IMG/VR virus record: IMGVR_UViG_3300032087_004763
Location: 62,001 to 126,000 of that record
Reading direction: 5' to 3' (one strand)
DNA: 64,000 nucleotides
DNA from: a virus
Within the stretch, counting starts at the first letter, position 1; every line of letters begins with the position of its first letter. Shown here in pieces: positions 1-8,954 of the stretch. The notes below the pieces were generated by a model. The model did no database searches, was not told the origin of the DNA, and saw only the letters and a program-made list of their open reading frames with translations. A program made the position numbers and the translations under genes.

Positions 1-202
1 TTTTTCCAAACTGTTTTACAAATTGGGCGGCAGCTTTCTCCGCCTCTTTTTGTGTTCTATAAGCATCAAGTCTATCACCATCGACATAGGCGATAAACTT
101 GCCCTTATCTTTATGAATCATTACCGATATCTTGCCTACTTTAAAATCCCGGACATGTTCTCCAGGTGGCATTCTTTTTCTTAGCTCAGTAAATAGTTTC
201 AT
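1..202 (-). CDS. 68: Prohead core protein gp68-like (partial, 3' end outside window)
   Basis: The reading frame starts with ATG at 202 and runs leftward off the window after 67 codons. The visible protein is basic, beginning MKLFTELRKRMPPGEH, followed by a stretch resembling a small beta-rich domain (HKDKGKFIAYVDGD). In T4-like phages gp68 directly follows gp67 downstream of the portal and forms part of the scaffold core of the prohead, which the prohead protease later digests. Identity rests on position after gp67, size and charge, not on a recognised domain. A late promoter motif lies at 222-229. It could also be an unrelated small gene. Confidence 0.6.
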   Translation of the reverse strand, partial: MKLFTELRKRMPPGEHVRDFKVGKISVMIHKDKGKFIAYVDGDRLDAYRTQKEAEKAAAQFVKQFGK

Positions 203-221
203 ATTACTTTCCGTACTTAAT

Positions 222-229
222 TATTTATA
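222..229 (-). promoter_or_regulatory. T4-type late promoter upstream of gp68
   Basis: TATAAATA on the minus strand, 20 nt before the gp68-like ATG and at the end of gp67. It matches the T4 late -10 consensus read by the gp55-containing polymerase. T4 late promoters have no -35 box. Confidence 0.7.
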
Positions 230-234
230 TGATT

Positions 235-564
235 TTAGTTTTCCACTTCATCATCTTCGTCGTATTCTTCATCATCCAAGTCGACCTCTTCATCTTCATC
301 GACTTCTAGATCTTCGTCATCGATATCAAGATCAAGTTCTTCGTCCTCAGGCACGACATAATCATCATCTTCTGGTCCACCTTCAGCACTATGACCAGCA
401 TAGATCCGAGATGCAATACCCATCTTCTCTTGCTCTAATGCAGACTGCATCTTAAGACCAATCTGATCATTAAAGATCTCAGTCGCCGCTGTATAATTTT
501 GATCTAGTGTTGCTTGAATCAAATCCTCGATTGGATTTGTTGCAACTTCTGTTTCTTCACTCAT
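235..564 (-). CDS. 67: Prohead core protein gp67
   Basis: The 109-residue product has a normal N-terminal half and a very acidic C-terminal half (about residues 67-109 almost entirely D and E), as expected of T4 gp67, the acidic internal scaffold protein of the prohead. T4 gp67 is about 80 residues. The ATG at 564 has AGGAG eight bases upstream. In T4, gene 67 follows portal gene 20 directly; here about 6 kb of fibre genes intervene. The acid-rich tail may be cleaved by the prohead protease and packaged as internal peptides, by analogy with T4. Confidence 0.75.
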   Translation of the reverse strand: MSEETEVATNPIEDLIQATLDQNYTAATEIFNDQIGLKMQSALEQEKMGIASRIYAGHSAEGGPEDDDYVVPEDEELDLDIDDEDLEVDEDEEVDLDDEEYDEDDEVEN

Positions 565-601
565 AATTTACTCCTATGTAATATTTAATGTAAAGCGGAC
601 A

Positions 602-964
602 TTACTCAATCACCCACCGCAAGTTATCTTCGTCCCAGTATATAGCTTGTGTAGCTGGATCAAATGTGGGGGCTGGTGACGGAGCTTCCCATTGACAAGT
701 GGTTTCGTTAAGCACCCACGATCTAAAAGGCTTCCGCGGAATAAAAGCATCGAGCTCGGCATTGTACATATAGCCACGACTCGCAAAATTTTTCCTAAAA
801 GTGCCGTTATAACTAGTCTGTACCCAATCTCCGCCAAGTGACTTAGCAAGATACTGTTTACCCAAATCTTCATTTTCAACGCCATCTTTTGTAATTATTT
901 CGTTAGCTAATGGTATGACATCAATTACGAATCCGTCAGATGCTATCTTTGCAAAGTGAGCCAT
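602..964 (-). CDS. Conserved phage structural or fibre-associated protein, unknown
   Basis: A 120-residue protein of a type common in marine myoviruses. The C-terminal half has evenly spaced tryptophans within short repeats (RSWVLNETTCQWEAP and IYWDEDNLRWV), suggesting a compact beta structure. It starts at 964 and overlaps by one base the stop of the glycine-rich gene upstream (TAATG), so translation is probably coupled. Its place at the end of a fibre gene run suggests a tail-fibre tip, a chaperone or a small virion component. No catalytic motif is visible. Confidence 0.6.
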   Translation of the reverse strand: MAHFAKIASDGFVIDVIPLANEIITKDGVENEDLGKQYLAKSLGGDWVQTSYNGTFRKNFASRGYMYNAELDAFIPRKPFRSWVLNETTCQWEAPSPAPTFDPATQAIYWDEDNLRWVIE

Positions 965-1932
965 TATGAAAGCGTCCCTGATCCAGTGAAAAGAACTACA
1001 GTGTAAGTCCCGTAAGTGCTTGTACTATATGATCCAGTTAGTGTTAGTTCACTAAGACTAGTATTGTTGAATCTAAAAATGACAGCCCCAGACCCACCAT
1101 TTCCACCGCGATTCCCCGCGCCCGTCTGGTACCAACCACCTCCACCGCCACCACCGGTGTTCGCCGTACCGTCAACCGGCCCAGTCGGATAGTATCCTCC
1201 GCGACCACCACCGCCAGCACCCCCTACCCCTGCAGCGTTAATGTTATTGGTATCCGAAGATCCTCCTCCTCCGCCTGCAAAGTATCCGCTATCACCAATA
1301 CCCGTTCCAAATAATGAGGATAAATTAACACCATCACCTCCATCGTTGGTAGAGTTCACCGCACTATAAGTTCCTCCACCTCCACCGCCGCCAACTCCAT
1401 CTGAGCCGCCGGACCCGTACACGGCCCCACCGTCATTACCTTGATTGCCATGAACTGCAGACCCTGCAGCGTAAGCACTGGGGTAATGTGAAGCGCCACC
1501 ACCAGAAGCACCGTCAGCACCATCCGTCTTAGATCCGCCTCCCCCGCCACCGTAAGCAATGCCTCCTAAATTCGTACTATCAGAACTTTTGGTGACGTAA
1601 GTATTCCCGCCATTTGAAGCGACAGTATACGATACGCCTGGTGTTCCTGCACCACCGGCGCCAACAGTGATCGTATAAGTTTCACCAGCCGCCCCCGAAT
1701 GGTTTGTAACCTGAACGACTCCTCCGCCGCCACCACCGCCTCCGCGATAGCCACCACCGCCGCCTCCTCCTCCTATAAGGACCATGTCAAAAGCAGGCAA
1801 TGATTCCACAAAATTTGGAAATCCGTTCCCTCGCTCGGCCAATTCAACATCACGAAGTGAGAAAATTCCGGGAGCAGACGACGAGGTAACAGTATTTACA
1901 ACTCCTAATTTACGACCATTGCCGCGATACAT
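964..1932 (-). CDS. Glycine-rich tail-tip or adhesin-like protein
   Basis: 322 residues, dominated after about residue 50 by runs of 4-8 glycines separated by short variable segments (for example GGGGGGGGYRGGGGGGGG). This matches the general design of polyglycine-sandwich distal adhesins known from T-even relatives, in which glycine helices hold variable receptor-contacting loops. Whether this is such an adhesin is inferred from composition only. It is flanked by the fibre genes and couples to both neighbours by one-base start/stop overlaps. The glycine-rich DNA makes long false reading frames on the opposite strand. Confidence 0.6.
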   Translation of the reverse strand: MYRGNGRKLGVVNTVTSSSAPGIFSLRDVELAERGNGFPNFVESLPAFDMVLIGGGGGGGGYRGGGGGGGGVVQVTNHSGAAGETYTITVGAGGAGTPGVSYTVASNGGNTYVTKSSDSTNLGGIAYGGGGGGSKTDGADGASGGGASHYPSAYAAGSAVHGNQGNDGGAVYGSGGSDGVGGGGGGGTYSAVNSTNDGGDGVNLSSLFGTGIGDSGYFAGGGGGSSDTNNINAAGVGGAGGGGRGGYYPTGPVDGTANTGGGGGGGWYQTGAGNRGGNGGSGAVIFRFNNTSLSELTLTGSYSTSTYGTYTVVLFTGSGTLS

Positions 1933-2285
1933 CAGCTTATCTCCTCATAAGAACAAACTGCTTCAATATCTCCGTTTGCGCTCGCGGTAAGCTTTAGCGA
2001 TTGATTTTCTTCTAAGTAAATCGGTTTACTTAAAACGTCGAGTGTCGCGTCTGCCGGCACTCCAACAGTAGAAGCGATAGAATACGCAGTTCCAGAAATA
2101 ACAACATCGACATCAATATTTGCATCGTTTGTTCCGTCGATATTTGAGACATAAAGAGCATTTACTTTAAAGACCTTGCCACTACTACTGGAATTAGAAG
2201 CTACATTATTACCACTAGTAGTAATAGCTGTCCCTGTAGTTTTTCCTGTAATCGTAGCTACATTAACTATATTAGGTGCTGCCAT
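1932..2285 (-). CDS. Small virion-type beta protein, unknown
   Basis: 117 residues, starting MAAPNIVNVATITGKTTG, rich in S, T, N and V with no charged catalytic motif. The pattern (short strands, YVSNIDGTNDANIDVDVVI, then YLEENQSLKLTA) looks like a single jelly-roll or beta-sandwich domain. Proteins of this type are common among structural genes of marine myoviruses. It lies three bases after the large repeat fibre gene and overlaps the next gene by one base, so it probably belongs to the same fibre assembly. Confidence 0.55.
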   Translation of the reverse strand: MAAPNIVNVATITGKTTGTAITTSGNNVASNSSSSGKVFKVNALYVSNIDGTNDANIDVDVVISGTAYSIASTVGVPADATLDVLSKPIYLEENQSLKLTASANGDIEAVCSYEEIS

Positions 2286-2288
2286 TTG

Positions 2289-5200
2289 TTATCCTCCAAA
2301 TACGATTGCCATGGCGATTGCTTTACCGGTAGTTACTCCGCTCTCTTGTCTCGCTTGGACATAAGCAGAGTCAACAAGCCCACTGACTTGTCCTGAGTCT
2401 AAACCTTTACCACCAGGAATATTGAATACTGTTAGAACGTCATCTGAATCCGCACCGGTCACAAGAGTTACTGATGTACCATTTGTTGCTGAATAATCAT
2501 CACTATCTACCAACAAGACACCGTTTAAGAATACGGCAACAGTGTTAGCGTTATAGCTTAATGAGTTTCCATTGTTATCATTTCCGCTAAATGATGTTGT
2601 ATTAGCTGAAGTAACGGTGTATGCAAATTGTGTTAATCCAGCGTCTCCTTGAATTATATTTCTAACGTCTGCAGAATCTAAACCGCCAGCAGTAACAGTA
2701 ATTGTTTTAGTTGCACCAGTACCTGATGCAGTTACTCCTGAACCCACAAAGTTAAGTGTAGTCGCAGCAGTAGAAAGCGAACTACCTTCTTCTTGTACCG
2801 TAAGCGACGATCCACCACCGCCACCACCAAATGTACCAGTAGGTAATCTATCAGAATCAATTGTACCTGTTACAATGTCACTAGCTGATAACACCGGGAT
2901 TCTAGCGGAATCAAATGTTCCTGATGTAATTTTAGAAGTAGGTAAATTTGGTATTGCCGATGTGCCAAGCGCTGCTACGAAAGCTGCATCAACATCAGCT
3001 GTGATGATACTACTAACTCGTACAGAATCTACAAAGTCTGTATCAATAACTGGTAGTTGAGATGTAAGTGCTAGTGTCCCGGTTGTAGTTGGTAATGTAA
3101 TATCTACATTTCCAGAATAATCACTATGTGCAGCAGACTTTAATCTTGTTCTATGTGCATTGGAAACTTCACAATAGAAGTCTGCGTACGCGACACTACC
3201 AGTACCTGTCCTGATTGTGATTCCGCCATCTTGTACAGTAACACCACCAGTTGATCCATTGCCATCAACTGTTAACACCGAGTCATCAATTAGACCTCTT
3301 AAAAACGTATTTGTGACTCGTGCATCAATTAATGTGTTAGTTTCTGCGGAATCAACAAAGTCTGTTCCAAGAGTCGGTATAGTAGGTGTATTACTAAAAT
3401 TAGTGTAATCAAGATAATATGATCCAGCCTGTCCACTTAATTTATTAGCGTTATCGGTTGGTGGTATTCTAGCTGAATCAATTGTGCCGGATGTAATGTC
3501 GCCAGCGGCTAACGCAGGAATGCGTGCTGAGTCCATAGTACCAGACGTAATGTCTGCTGCAGCTAGATCAGGTATTCTTGCCGAGTCAAATGTGCCTGAT
3601 GTAATTTTACTCGTAGGTAAATTAGGTATCGCTGACGTACCAAGAGCTGCAACAAAAGCAGCGTCTACGTCAGCAGTAATTATGGAACTAACACGAGCTG
3701 AGTCAACAAAGTTAGTGTCAATTGCTGGAATTGTTGGTGTATTTGTAAAGTTGTTGTAATTTAAATGATAGGCACTATTTTGACCACCCAGAGTATCAGC
3801 ATCAATTGTTAATGCGTTAATAAATGATGCATCAACATCTGCGGTGATAATCGAACTTACCCTAGCTGAATCAACAAAATCTGTGTCGACAGCAGGTATT
3901 GTTGGCGCACCAGTCAATGACGCGTAGGCAAAATCTTGTCTTAGTCTAACATGAGCTGAGTCTATTAACGCTATAGTTTCAATTGAGTCTAGCAATAATT
4001 GAAGAGCAACACTTGAGTCAATTGCATTTGCGGTAATTAACTTAATGGCCTCAGCTGAATCAATAAAGCTATTTCCAAGTGATGGTATTGTAGGTGTATT
4101 GCTGAAATTATTATAGTTTAAATGATAAGCGCTATTCTGGCCACCAAGAGTATCAGCATCAATCGTTAATGCGTTAATGAATGACGCATCAACGTCTGCG
4201 GTGATAATAGAACTAACACGAGCAGAGTCAACAAAGTCTGTGTCAACCACCGGTATTGATGCTGTGAATGTAATAGTATCTGTACCAGCATTTGTTGTAA
4301 TAGCAACACCACTACCGACAAGTGTTAATGTATCTGCTGTTGTGTCTGCTACTACATCACTTTGACCAGCTACCGAGATCGTTTTAAAAATCGGATCAGT
4401 CCCAGAGCCAGAAGCTTGTCGAGCTTGTACATAGGCTGAGTCAACTAATCCGATGACTGCTGCGGAATCAATACCACTACTTCCGCCTGACCCTCCACTC
4501 TGGCCAGGAGAGCCGCCTGACCCTCCACCAAATGTACCTGCAGGCAGTCTGGCTGAATCGATTGTGCCTGATGTAATGTCACTAGCTGATAACACCGGTA
4601 TTCTGGCTGAATCAAAGATTCCAGAAGTAATCTTCGATGTCGCAAGATTCGGTATAGCACTAGTTCCTAATGCAGCAACGAATGCAGCATCGACATCAGC
4701 TGTAATAATAGAACTAACTTGCGCAGAATCAATGTCACTTGATCCTCCACCACCGGTAGTAAATGTCCCTACAGGCAATCTGGCCGAATCAATAGTACCG
4801 GTAACGATATCAGAAGCACTCAGCCCTGGAATTCTAGCTGAATCGATTGTGCCTGATGCAATATCAGTAGCAGCTAATACTGGTATCCTTGCTGAATCAA
4901 GTGTTCCTGAATTAATTTGGCCTGCGCTAATTGATTTGTTAGTTAAAGTATCGGTAGAACTCGCAGTAATATAACTACCGAGATCACTGATCTGACTCTC
5001 AGTAATGCTCAAGCTTGCTTGATGTTGTGTTACATTACTAGCAGCAATTCTAGCATCAGCAAATGTGCCCGATGTGATTTTAGAAGTAGGTAAGTTTGGT
5101 ATCGCTGATGTACCAAGGGCTGCAATAAACGAAGCATCGACATCGGCCGTGATAATTGCACTTACACCAGCAGAATCTGGGAAATCAACGGTTGTGTACT

Positions 5201-5447
5201 TTATCTGATTAGTTTGAATATATCCAGCACTAATAAGAGCTAGTACTGCAGCTGAGTCTAGGCCACTTCCGCCGCTACCACCTGACTGAGCTTCAGCATA
5301 GGTTGCAATACGAGTACCACCAGCAGTTGCTCCGTCATGAACGCGTACCGTCTTATTAGTAGTATCGATTGTCAACTCACCCACAGATCCGGTAAACGCA
5401 TCGTTCTGGGTAGCAGTACCTCGTCTAAATTGTAAAGTAGTTGGCAT
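2289..5447 (-). CDS. Large modular tail fibre with DSAR repeats
   Basis: 1052 residues. The N-terminal about 50 residues (MPTTLQFRRGTATQNDAF, then GELTIDTTNKTVRVHDG) match the small attachment domain found at the start of many phage fibre and tropism proteins. The body is built from repeated modules containing ITSGTIDSARIP, SSIITADVDAAFVAALG and LGGQNSAYHLNYNNF, several of them nearly identical at the DNA level (for example around 3812-3860 and 4163-4215). Glycine-serine linkers separate modules. The role is long-fibre structure and host contact. Late promoter TATAAATA at 5475-5482 precedes it. The 247- and 622-residue fibre genes elsewhere share the same modules. Confidence 0.8.
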   Translation of the reverse strand: MPTTLQFRRGTATQNDAFTGSVGELTIDTTNKTVRVHDGATAGGTRIATYAEAQSGGSGGSGLDSAAVLALISAGYIQTNQIKYTTVDFPDSAGVSAIITADVDASFIAALGTSAIPNLPTSKITSGTFADARIAASNVTQHQASLSITESQISDLGSYITASSTDTLTNKSISAGQINSGTLDSARIPVLAATDIASGTIDSARIPGLSASDIVTGTIDSARLPVGTFTTGGGGSSDIDSAQVSSIITADVDAAFVAALGTSAIPNLATSKITSGIFDSARIPVLSASDITSGTIDSARLPAGTFGGGSGGSPGQSGGSGGSSGIDSAAVIGLVDSAYVQARQASGSGTDPIFKTISVAGQSDVVADTTADTLTLVGSGVAITTNAGTDTITFTASIPVVDTDFVDSARVSSIITADVDASFINALTIDADTLGGQNSAYHLNYNNFSNTPTIPSLGNSFIDSAEAIKLITANAIDSSVALQLLLDSIETIALIDSAHVRLRQDFAYASLTGAPTIPAVDTDFVDSARVSSIITADVDASFINALTIDADTLGGQNSAYHLNYNNFTNTPTIPAIDTNFVDSARVSSIITADVDAAFVAALGTSAIPNLPTSKITSGTFDSARIPDLAAADITSGTMDSARIPALAAGDITSGTIDSARIPPTDNANKLSGQAGSYYLDYTNFSNTPTIPTLGTDFVDSAETNTLIDARVTNTFLRGLIDDSVLTVDGNGSTGGVTVQDGGITIRTGTGSVAYADFYCEVSNAHRTRLKSAAHSDYSGNVDITLPTTTGTLALTSQLPVIDTDFVDSVRVSSIITADVDAAFVAALGTSAIPNLPTSKITSGTFDSARIPVLSASDIVTGTIDSDRLPTGTFGGGGGGSSLTVQEEGSSLSTAATTLNFVGSGVTASGTGATKTITVTAGGLDSADVRNIIQGDAGLTQFAYTVTSANTTSFSGNDNNGNSLSYNANTVAVFLNGVLLVDSDDYSATNGTSVTLVTGADSDDVLTVFNIPGGKGLDSGQVSGLVDSAYVQARQESGVTTGKAIAMAIVFGG

Positions 5448-5474
5448 CGCTTCTAACCTTTAAAATACTTGTAC

Positions 5475-5482
5475 TATTTATA
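5475..5482 (-). promoter_or_regulatory. T4-type late promoter upstream of the large fibre gene
   Basis: TATAAATA on the minus strand in the gap between the collagen-like gene and the 1052-residue fibre gene, about 28 nt before the ATG at 5447. Confidence 0.75.
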
Positions 5483-5486
5483 ACCA

Positions 5487-6725
5487 TTATAATGAACCTA
5501 AATCTAAACTGGCAACAGCCGCATCTGGTTTTAAACAGTCGTAAAATGTCCTTTGTTCTTCGCCAAAAGGTCCTAAATCTTTATCTCCAAGACCTGTTTC
5601 AGTAAACACACCTGCGCTATCGCCTTGTGTTTTTCTTAGGTCAAAGTTTGTTGTGCCCGGTATCTCGGTAGATAAAGTTCTATTTAGTGTTGAACCACTT
5701 ATCTCTTGCCGGCTACCTTCAGCATCTGTTACAAGAATACCGCCGCTAGTAGCATTAACAGAAATTTCACCTAAAAATAAACTGCTATTAGATAGGTATA
5801 AGTCTTTCCATTTTTTAGTCGGTGAACCTAAACTATAGACTGAGTCTACGGCTGGGACTAAACTTTGTTGTAGTGCGGAAAGGTAAGCAGAATCTGTTGT
5901 ACCCGTTCCACCTCCACCAGTATCGGCCTCACGAAGAGAAACATAAGCAGAGTCAACTGTAGATGTAATAAGATCAAGGACATCTCTTTCACCGAGACCA
6001 CCACCACCGAGTGAGGCTAATGATTTATTTACATTTGATACAAACCTTTGATAGTCTCCCTGATACCTATCTAATAAAGGTTTTGCATCCTCAAGAGTTA
6101 AATCCTTTCCAGCTGGTCCTTCAGGCCCTTGTAGTCCCTGAGGTCCAGTATCACCTTTCTCGCCTTTGTCTCCACGATCTCCTTTTGGCCCAACTAATCC
6201 TTGAAGTCCACGTTCTCCTTGGATTCCTTGGTCACCTTTGACACCTCGATCACCTTGTAATCCTCTGGGTCCTTGAGGACCAATGGCCCCCCGTTCTCCA
6301 GTCTCACCTTTCTCTCCACGAAGGCCTGGTATTCCCTGCTGTCCAGATAATCCGGACGGGCCTTGTGGCCCTTGAAGACCGGTATCACCTCTATCTCCTT
6401 TTTCCCCTTTTGGACCAGCTGGACCTATAAGTCCCTGCTCACCGATGAGACCTTGCTCACCCTGAATACCTTGAGGTCCTTGCTCTCCGATAGGACCAGC
6501 AGGACCTTGTAATCCTTGGGGGCCTTGTTCACCTATAAGACCTTGTTCACCGCGCTCACCCTGTGGCCCTTGCTCTCCAGTAAGACCAATAGGGCCAATA
6601 TCACCACGATCACCTTGAGGTCCTTGTCTGCCTCTCTTCGGTGGGTGAGATTTTATCTCTGCAATGTCTTCTTTCAGGTTCTTGATTGCAAGAGCCAGAA
6701 GAGCCTCATTGATAATATTCTTCAT
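5487..6725 (-). CDS. Collagen-like tail fibre protein
   Basis: 412 residues. Residues 1-30 form a short amphipathic, possibly coiled-coil start ([18 protein letters not shown]). From about 32 to 210 there is an almost unbroken Gly-X-Y collagen repeat ([13 protein letters not shown] and similar). The rest has DSAYVSLRE-type motifs shared with the other fibres and a C-terminal beta region with [16 protein letters not shown], also present in the 1676-residue fibre. Collagen-like stalks in phage fibres form trimers. It starts directly after the portal gene. Several hydroxylase-like genes in this genome make hydroxylation of the repeat worth testing, but that is speculation. Confidence 0.85.
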   Translation of the reverse strand: MKNIINEALLALAIKNLKEDIAEIKSHPPKRGRQGPQGDRGDIGPIGLTGEQGPQGERGEQGLIGEQGPQGLQGPAGPIGEQGPQGIQGEQGLIGEQGLIGPAGPKGEKGDRGDTGLQGPQGPSGLSGQQGIPGLRGEKGETGERGAIGPQGPRGLQGDRGVKGDQGIQGERGLQGLVGPKGDRGDKGEKGDTGPQGLQGPEGPAGKDLTLEDAKPLLDRYQGDYQRFVSNVNKSLASLGGGGLGERDVLDLITSTVDSAYVSLREADTGGGGTGTTDSAYLSALQQSLVPAVDSVYSLGSPTKKWKDLYLSNSSLFLGEISVNATSGGILVTDAEGSRQEISGSTLNRTLSTEIPGTTNFDLRKTQGDSAGVFTETGLGDKDLGPFGEEQRTFYDCLKPDAAVASLDLGSL

Positions 6726-6726
6726 C

Positions 6727-8358
6727 TTAACTCTTCAGTACAGTAGCGATACTAGACAACACTTCTAATTCTTTTTCTTTCAGACTGTGGTCTATAGTTT
6801 CCTCTATTTCTAACTGAGCTGGTTCATCTTCATCTTGGTATTCAATATAGTCATATGATTCTTCTTGTGGCTCCTCTTCTTGGCCACCTTCACCGTTAAT
6901 TTCTTTCTGCATATTATCGATATCTTCATCACTGAAATGCAGGATATTCTTCATGACCCACTCTTTTGAGAAATATTCACCGACGTAGTTTTGCACCTGA
7001 TCAAGTGATTGTAGCTTTTCTCTTAGTATCTCTGCATCTTTTAATTCAGAGAAATGATTATCCATTGCGTAGGTTACAACAAGATCAGACTTCCAGTTAT
7101 TCCAATCTTCTTCTGTAATAATACCTTTGAGAATCAATTGCTTCTTTAGGATACCCATGAATAGGTGTGAGAATCTTCTACGCAGTCGATCAATAAATTT
7201 CTGAAACTTTAACTCATCTCGAGTAATCTCTGATGATCTACCAAGAGAGAACTGTGCTTCTTGCTCAAGCCTGTTGATCGGCACATTGAGTGCTCTGTAC
7301 ATTTTCTTCTGGAAGTACACGATGTCTTCGATCTCACCTAAGTTCTGACCACCTGGCAGAGATGATACCTCTGTTCCACGACCACCTTCTCTACGCGGTA
7401 ACCAGAAATCTTCTAGGAGAGCTTGGTGTTTACGGTCATCACGGATCTCACCAGTTTTTGCATCATAGACAAGTTTGTTACGATATCTTGTCATGATATC
7501 TTTCATGTACTGCTCAGCTTTACCGGTAGGCAAGTTACCTACGTCGATATAGAACATTCTTCTCTCGGGTGCACGCGCAAGACGATAGATAACTAACGCA
7601 TCTTCCATCATCCGAAGTTGATTGATTGGCTTCAGTGCTTTGTGTAGATACGAGACGATCTTTTTACGATCTTCGTTCAACAAGCCAGATGTGACATATG
7701 ATACTGCGTCTTCTGTGAGTTTAACGCCAGATGTCTTCATTGCACCTGGTTTTTCCTGATAGATGTAGTACTCGTCTACTTTTTCAATCAGCTTTGCACC
7801 AGTCGCTTGGTCTGTTTTTGTTTTAATCTGTTTTACTTTACGCATTCTTGATGCATCAATAGGTCGAATCTCTTGAATACCAGCTTTGAGATTTGACTCA
7901 TTAACAACCAAGTGATGGAACAATCTTCCATCAACATACCATCTACGGAATATGTCATGACCGTAGTCACTAAAATCTAACATTGCGTAGATGTTATCAA
8001 ATTCTTCTTTGATCTGTTTCTTAATAGAATCAGAGATATCAATACCATCAGTGTTGATATCAGCAATCATTGCATTATCGCTAATAGTAATGGACTCATT
8101 GACAATCTCTTCAATCGCCATATCGACTTCTGGATGCATCGCGACCCCACGATACTGCATCATTAACTGATAATTATCCTTTGAGTCATCACCGTCGATA
8201 TTCAGATATTGCCCATAGTGTAGACCTGAAGCAGATACATATCCCGCGCCATCATCATCACGAGCTGGAACAATAGAAGGTTTTTTAGTCGGATCCTCCG
8301 ACGCCGCCTTCTTTATTTCGAAACCGAATAAACGAAATCCTCTATCTGCTTCTGCCAT
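6727..8358 (-). CDS. 20: Portal vertex protein gp20
   Basis: 543 residues, close to T4 gp20 (524). It forms the dodecameric ring at one head vertex through which DNA enters and to which the neck attaches. Recognisable gp20 segments include YRGVAMHPEVDMAIEEIVNE near the N-terminus, LRMMEDALVIYRLARAPERR in the middle, and LPGGQNLGEIEDIVYFQKK. The last 70 residues are acidic (EEEPQEES and nearby). It lies between gp19 and the collagen-like fibre, in T4 order relative to gp17-gp19. Confidence 0.95.
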   Translation of the reverse strand: MAEADRGFRLFGFEIKKAASEDPTKKPSIVPARDDDGAGYVSASGLHYGQYLNIDGDDSKDNYQLMMQYRGVAMHPEVDMAIEEIVNESITISDNAMIADINTDGIDISDSIKKQIKEEFDNIYAMLDFSDYGHDIFRRWYVDGRLFHHLVVNESNLKAGIQEIRPIDASRMRKVKQIKTKTDQATGAKLIEKVDEYYIYQEKPGAMKTSGVKLTEDAVSYVTSGLLNEDRKKIVSYLHKALKPINQLRMMEDALVIYRLARAPERRMFYIDVGNLPTGKAEQYMKDIMTRYRNKLVYDAKTGEIRDDRKHQALLEDFWLPRREGGRGTEVSSLPGGQNLGEIEDIVYFQKKMYRALNVPINRLEQEAQFSLGRSSEITRDELKFQKFIDRLRRRFSHLFMGILKKQLILKGIITEEDWNNWKSDLVVTYAMDNHFSELKDAEILREKLQSLDQVQNYVGEYFSKEWVMKNILHFSDEDIDNMQKEINGEGGQEEEPQEESYDYIEYQDEDEPAQLEIEETIDHSLKEKELEVLSSIATVLKS

Positions 8359-8377
8359 ATTCTTTCCTTATGAGAGA

Positions 8378-8398
8378 GGGACCAGTTGTCCTGGTCCC
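8378..8398 (-). terminator. Hairpin between gp19 and gp20, weak terminator or processing site
   Basis: A perfect 8-bp inverted repeat (GGGACCAG, 5-nt loop, CTGGTCCC) in the gap between the gp19 stop and the gp20 start. In the leftward transcript it is followed by TCTCTC and not a clean T run, so full termination is doubtful. It could reduce portal expression relative to the tube and sheath, which are needed in far more copies, or be a processing or stability element. Confidence 0.5.
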
Positions 8399-8415
8399 TT
8401 CCCTTTTATATATTA

Positions 8416-8943
8416 CTAAGTTGTGGTGTTAGTTTCGAAGTACTGGAACTCGAAGGTACATGTGAACCTTTCGATTTCATCAGTCGCTGTGTAACTTACA
8501 TCAATCGGTGAGAGGTCAGTTGGAAACGCGCCACGAATGTCGTATTTCTTTACTGTCTCTCCACTACGATCAAGCTGCTCTACAAACAGATCAGCCTCGT
8601 ACAAGACCGGTGATGCAAGACCTGCGTTAGTTGAATGAGCATTAATACCATTCATCCAACGCTCAAGACCATCACGTACCGCAAAGTCAGTATCATTAAT
8701 GATCGTGACTGTCCACGGTGCAAATGTCCTGTCTCCAGCCATCTTTAACTGTCGACCACGGAAAGGAACAATAATTGTTCCAAACGTTGATCCGGGTAGC
8801 TGAGCTGTTTCGCACAAGAAACTTGTGACTTCTACATCTCCTCCCGCATACCCTGGGTAGTTGATCGTCGCCTTGAATAAATTAGGACGAGCGCCACCAC
8901 CTCTTAGTTTTGCTTTAAAGTCATCGACTCCTAAAACTGCCAT
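8416..8943 (-). CDS. 19: Tail tube protein gp19
   Basis: 175 residues (T4 gp19 has 163). It polymerises as hexamer rings to form the inner tail tube. Recognisable features are the N-terminal MAVLGVDDFKAKLRGGGARPN, the loop with PGSTFGTIIVPFRGRQLKMAG, and the C-terminal strand ERFTCTFEFQYFE. It follows the sheath gene gp18 with a gap of about 11 nt. Confidence 0.95.
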   Translation of the reverse strand: MAVLGVDDFKAKLRGGGARPNLFKATINYPGYAGGDVEVTSFLCETAQLPGSTFGTIIVPFRGRQLKMAGDRTFAPWTVTIINDTDFAVRDGLERWMNGINAHSTNAGLASPVLYEADLFVEQLDRSGETVKKYDIRGAFPTDLSPIDVSYTATDEIERFTCTFEFQYFETNTTT

Positions 8944-8954
8944 TTTCTATCTCC

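Noticed and set aside
964-1932. Long open frames on both strands within the glycine-rich gene
   Set aside because: They arise from the GGN-rich codons and read as low-complexity sequence without ribosome sites; only the frame with runs of glycine and a start/stop overlap with its neighbours is kept.
2176-4974. Several plus-strand open frames opposite the large fibre gene
   Set aside because: Repeated DNA of the fibre produces repeated antisense frames; none has an upstream ribosome site or a conserved-looking protein.
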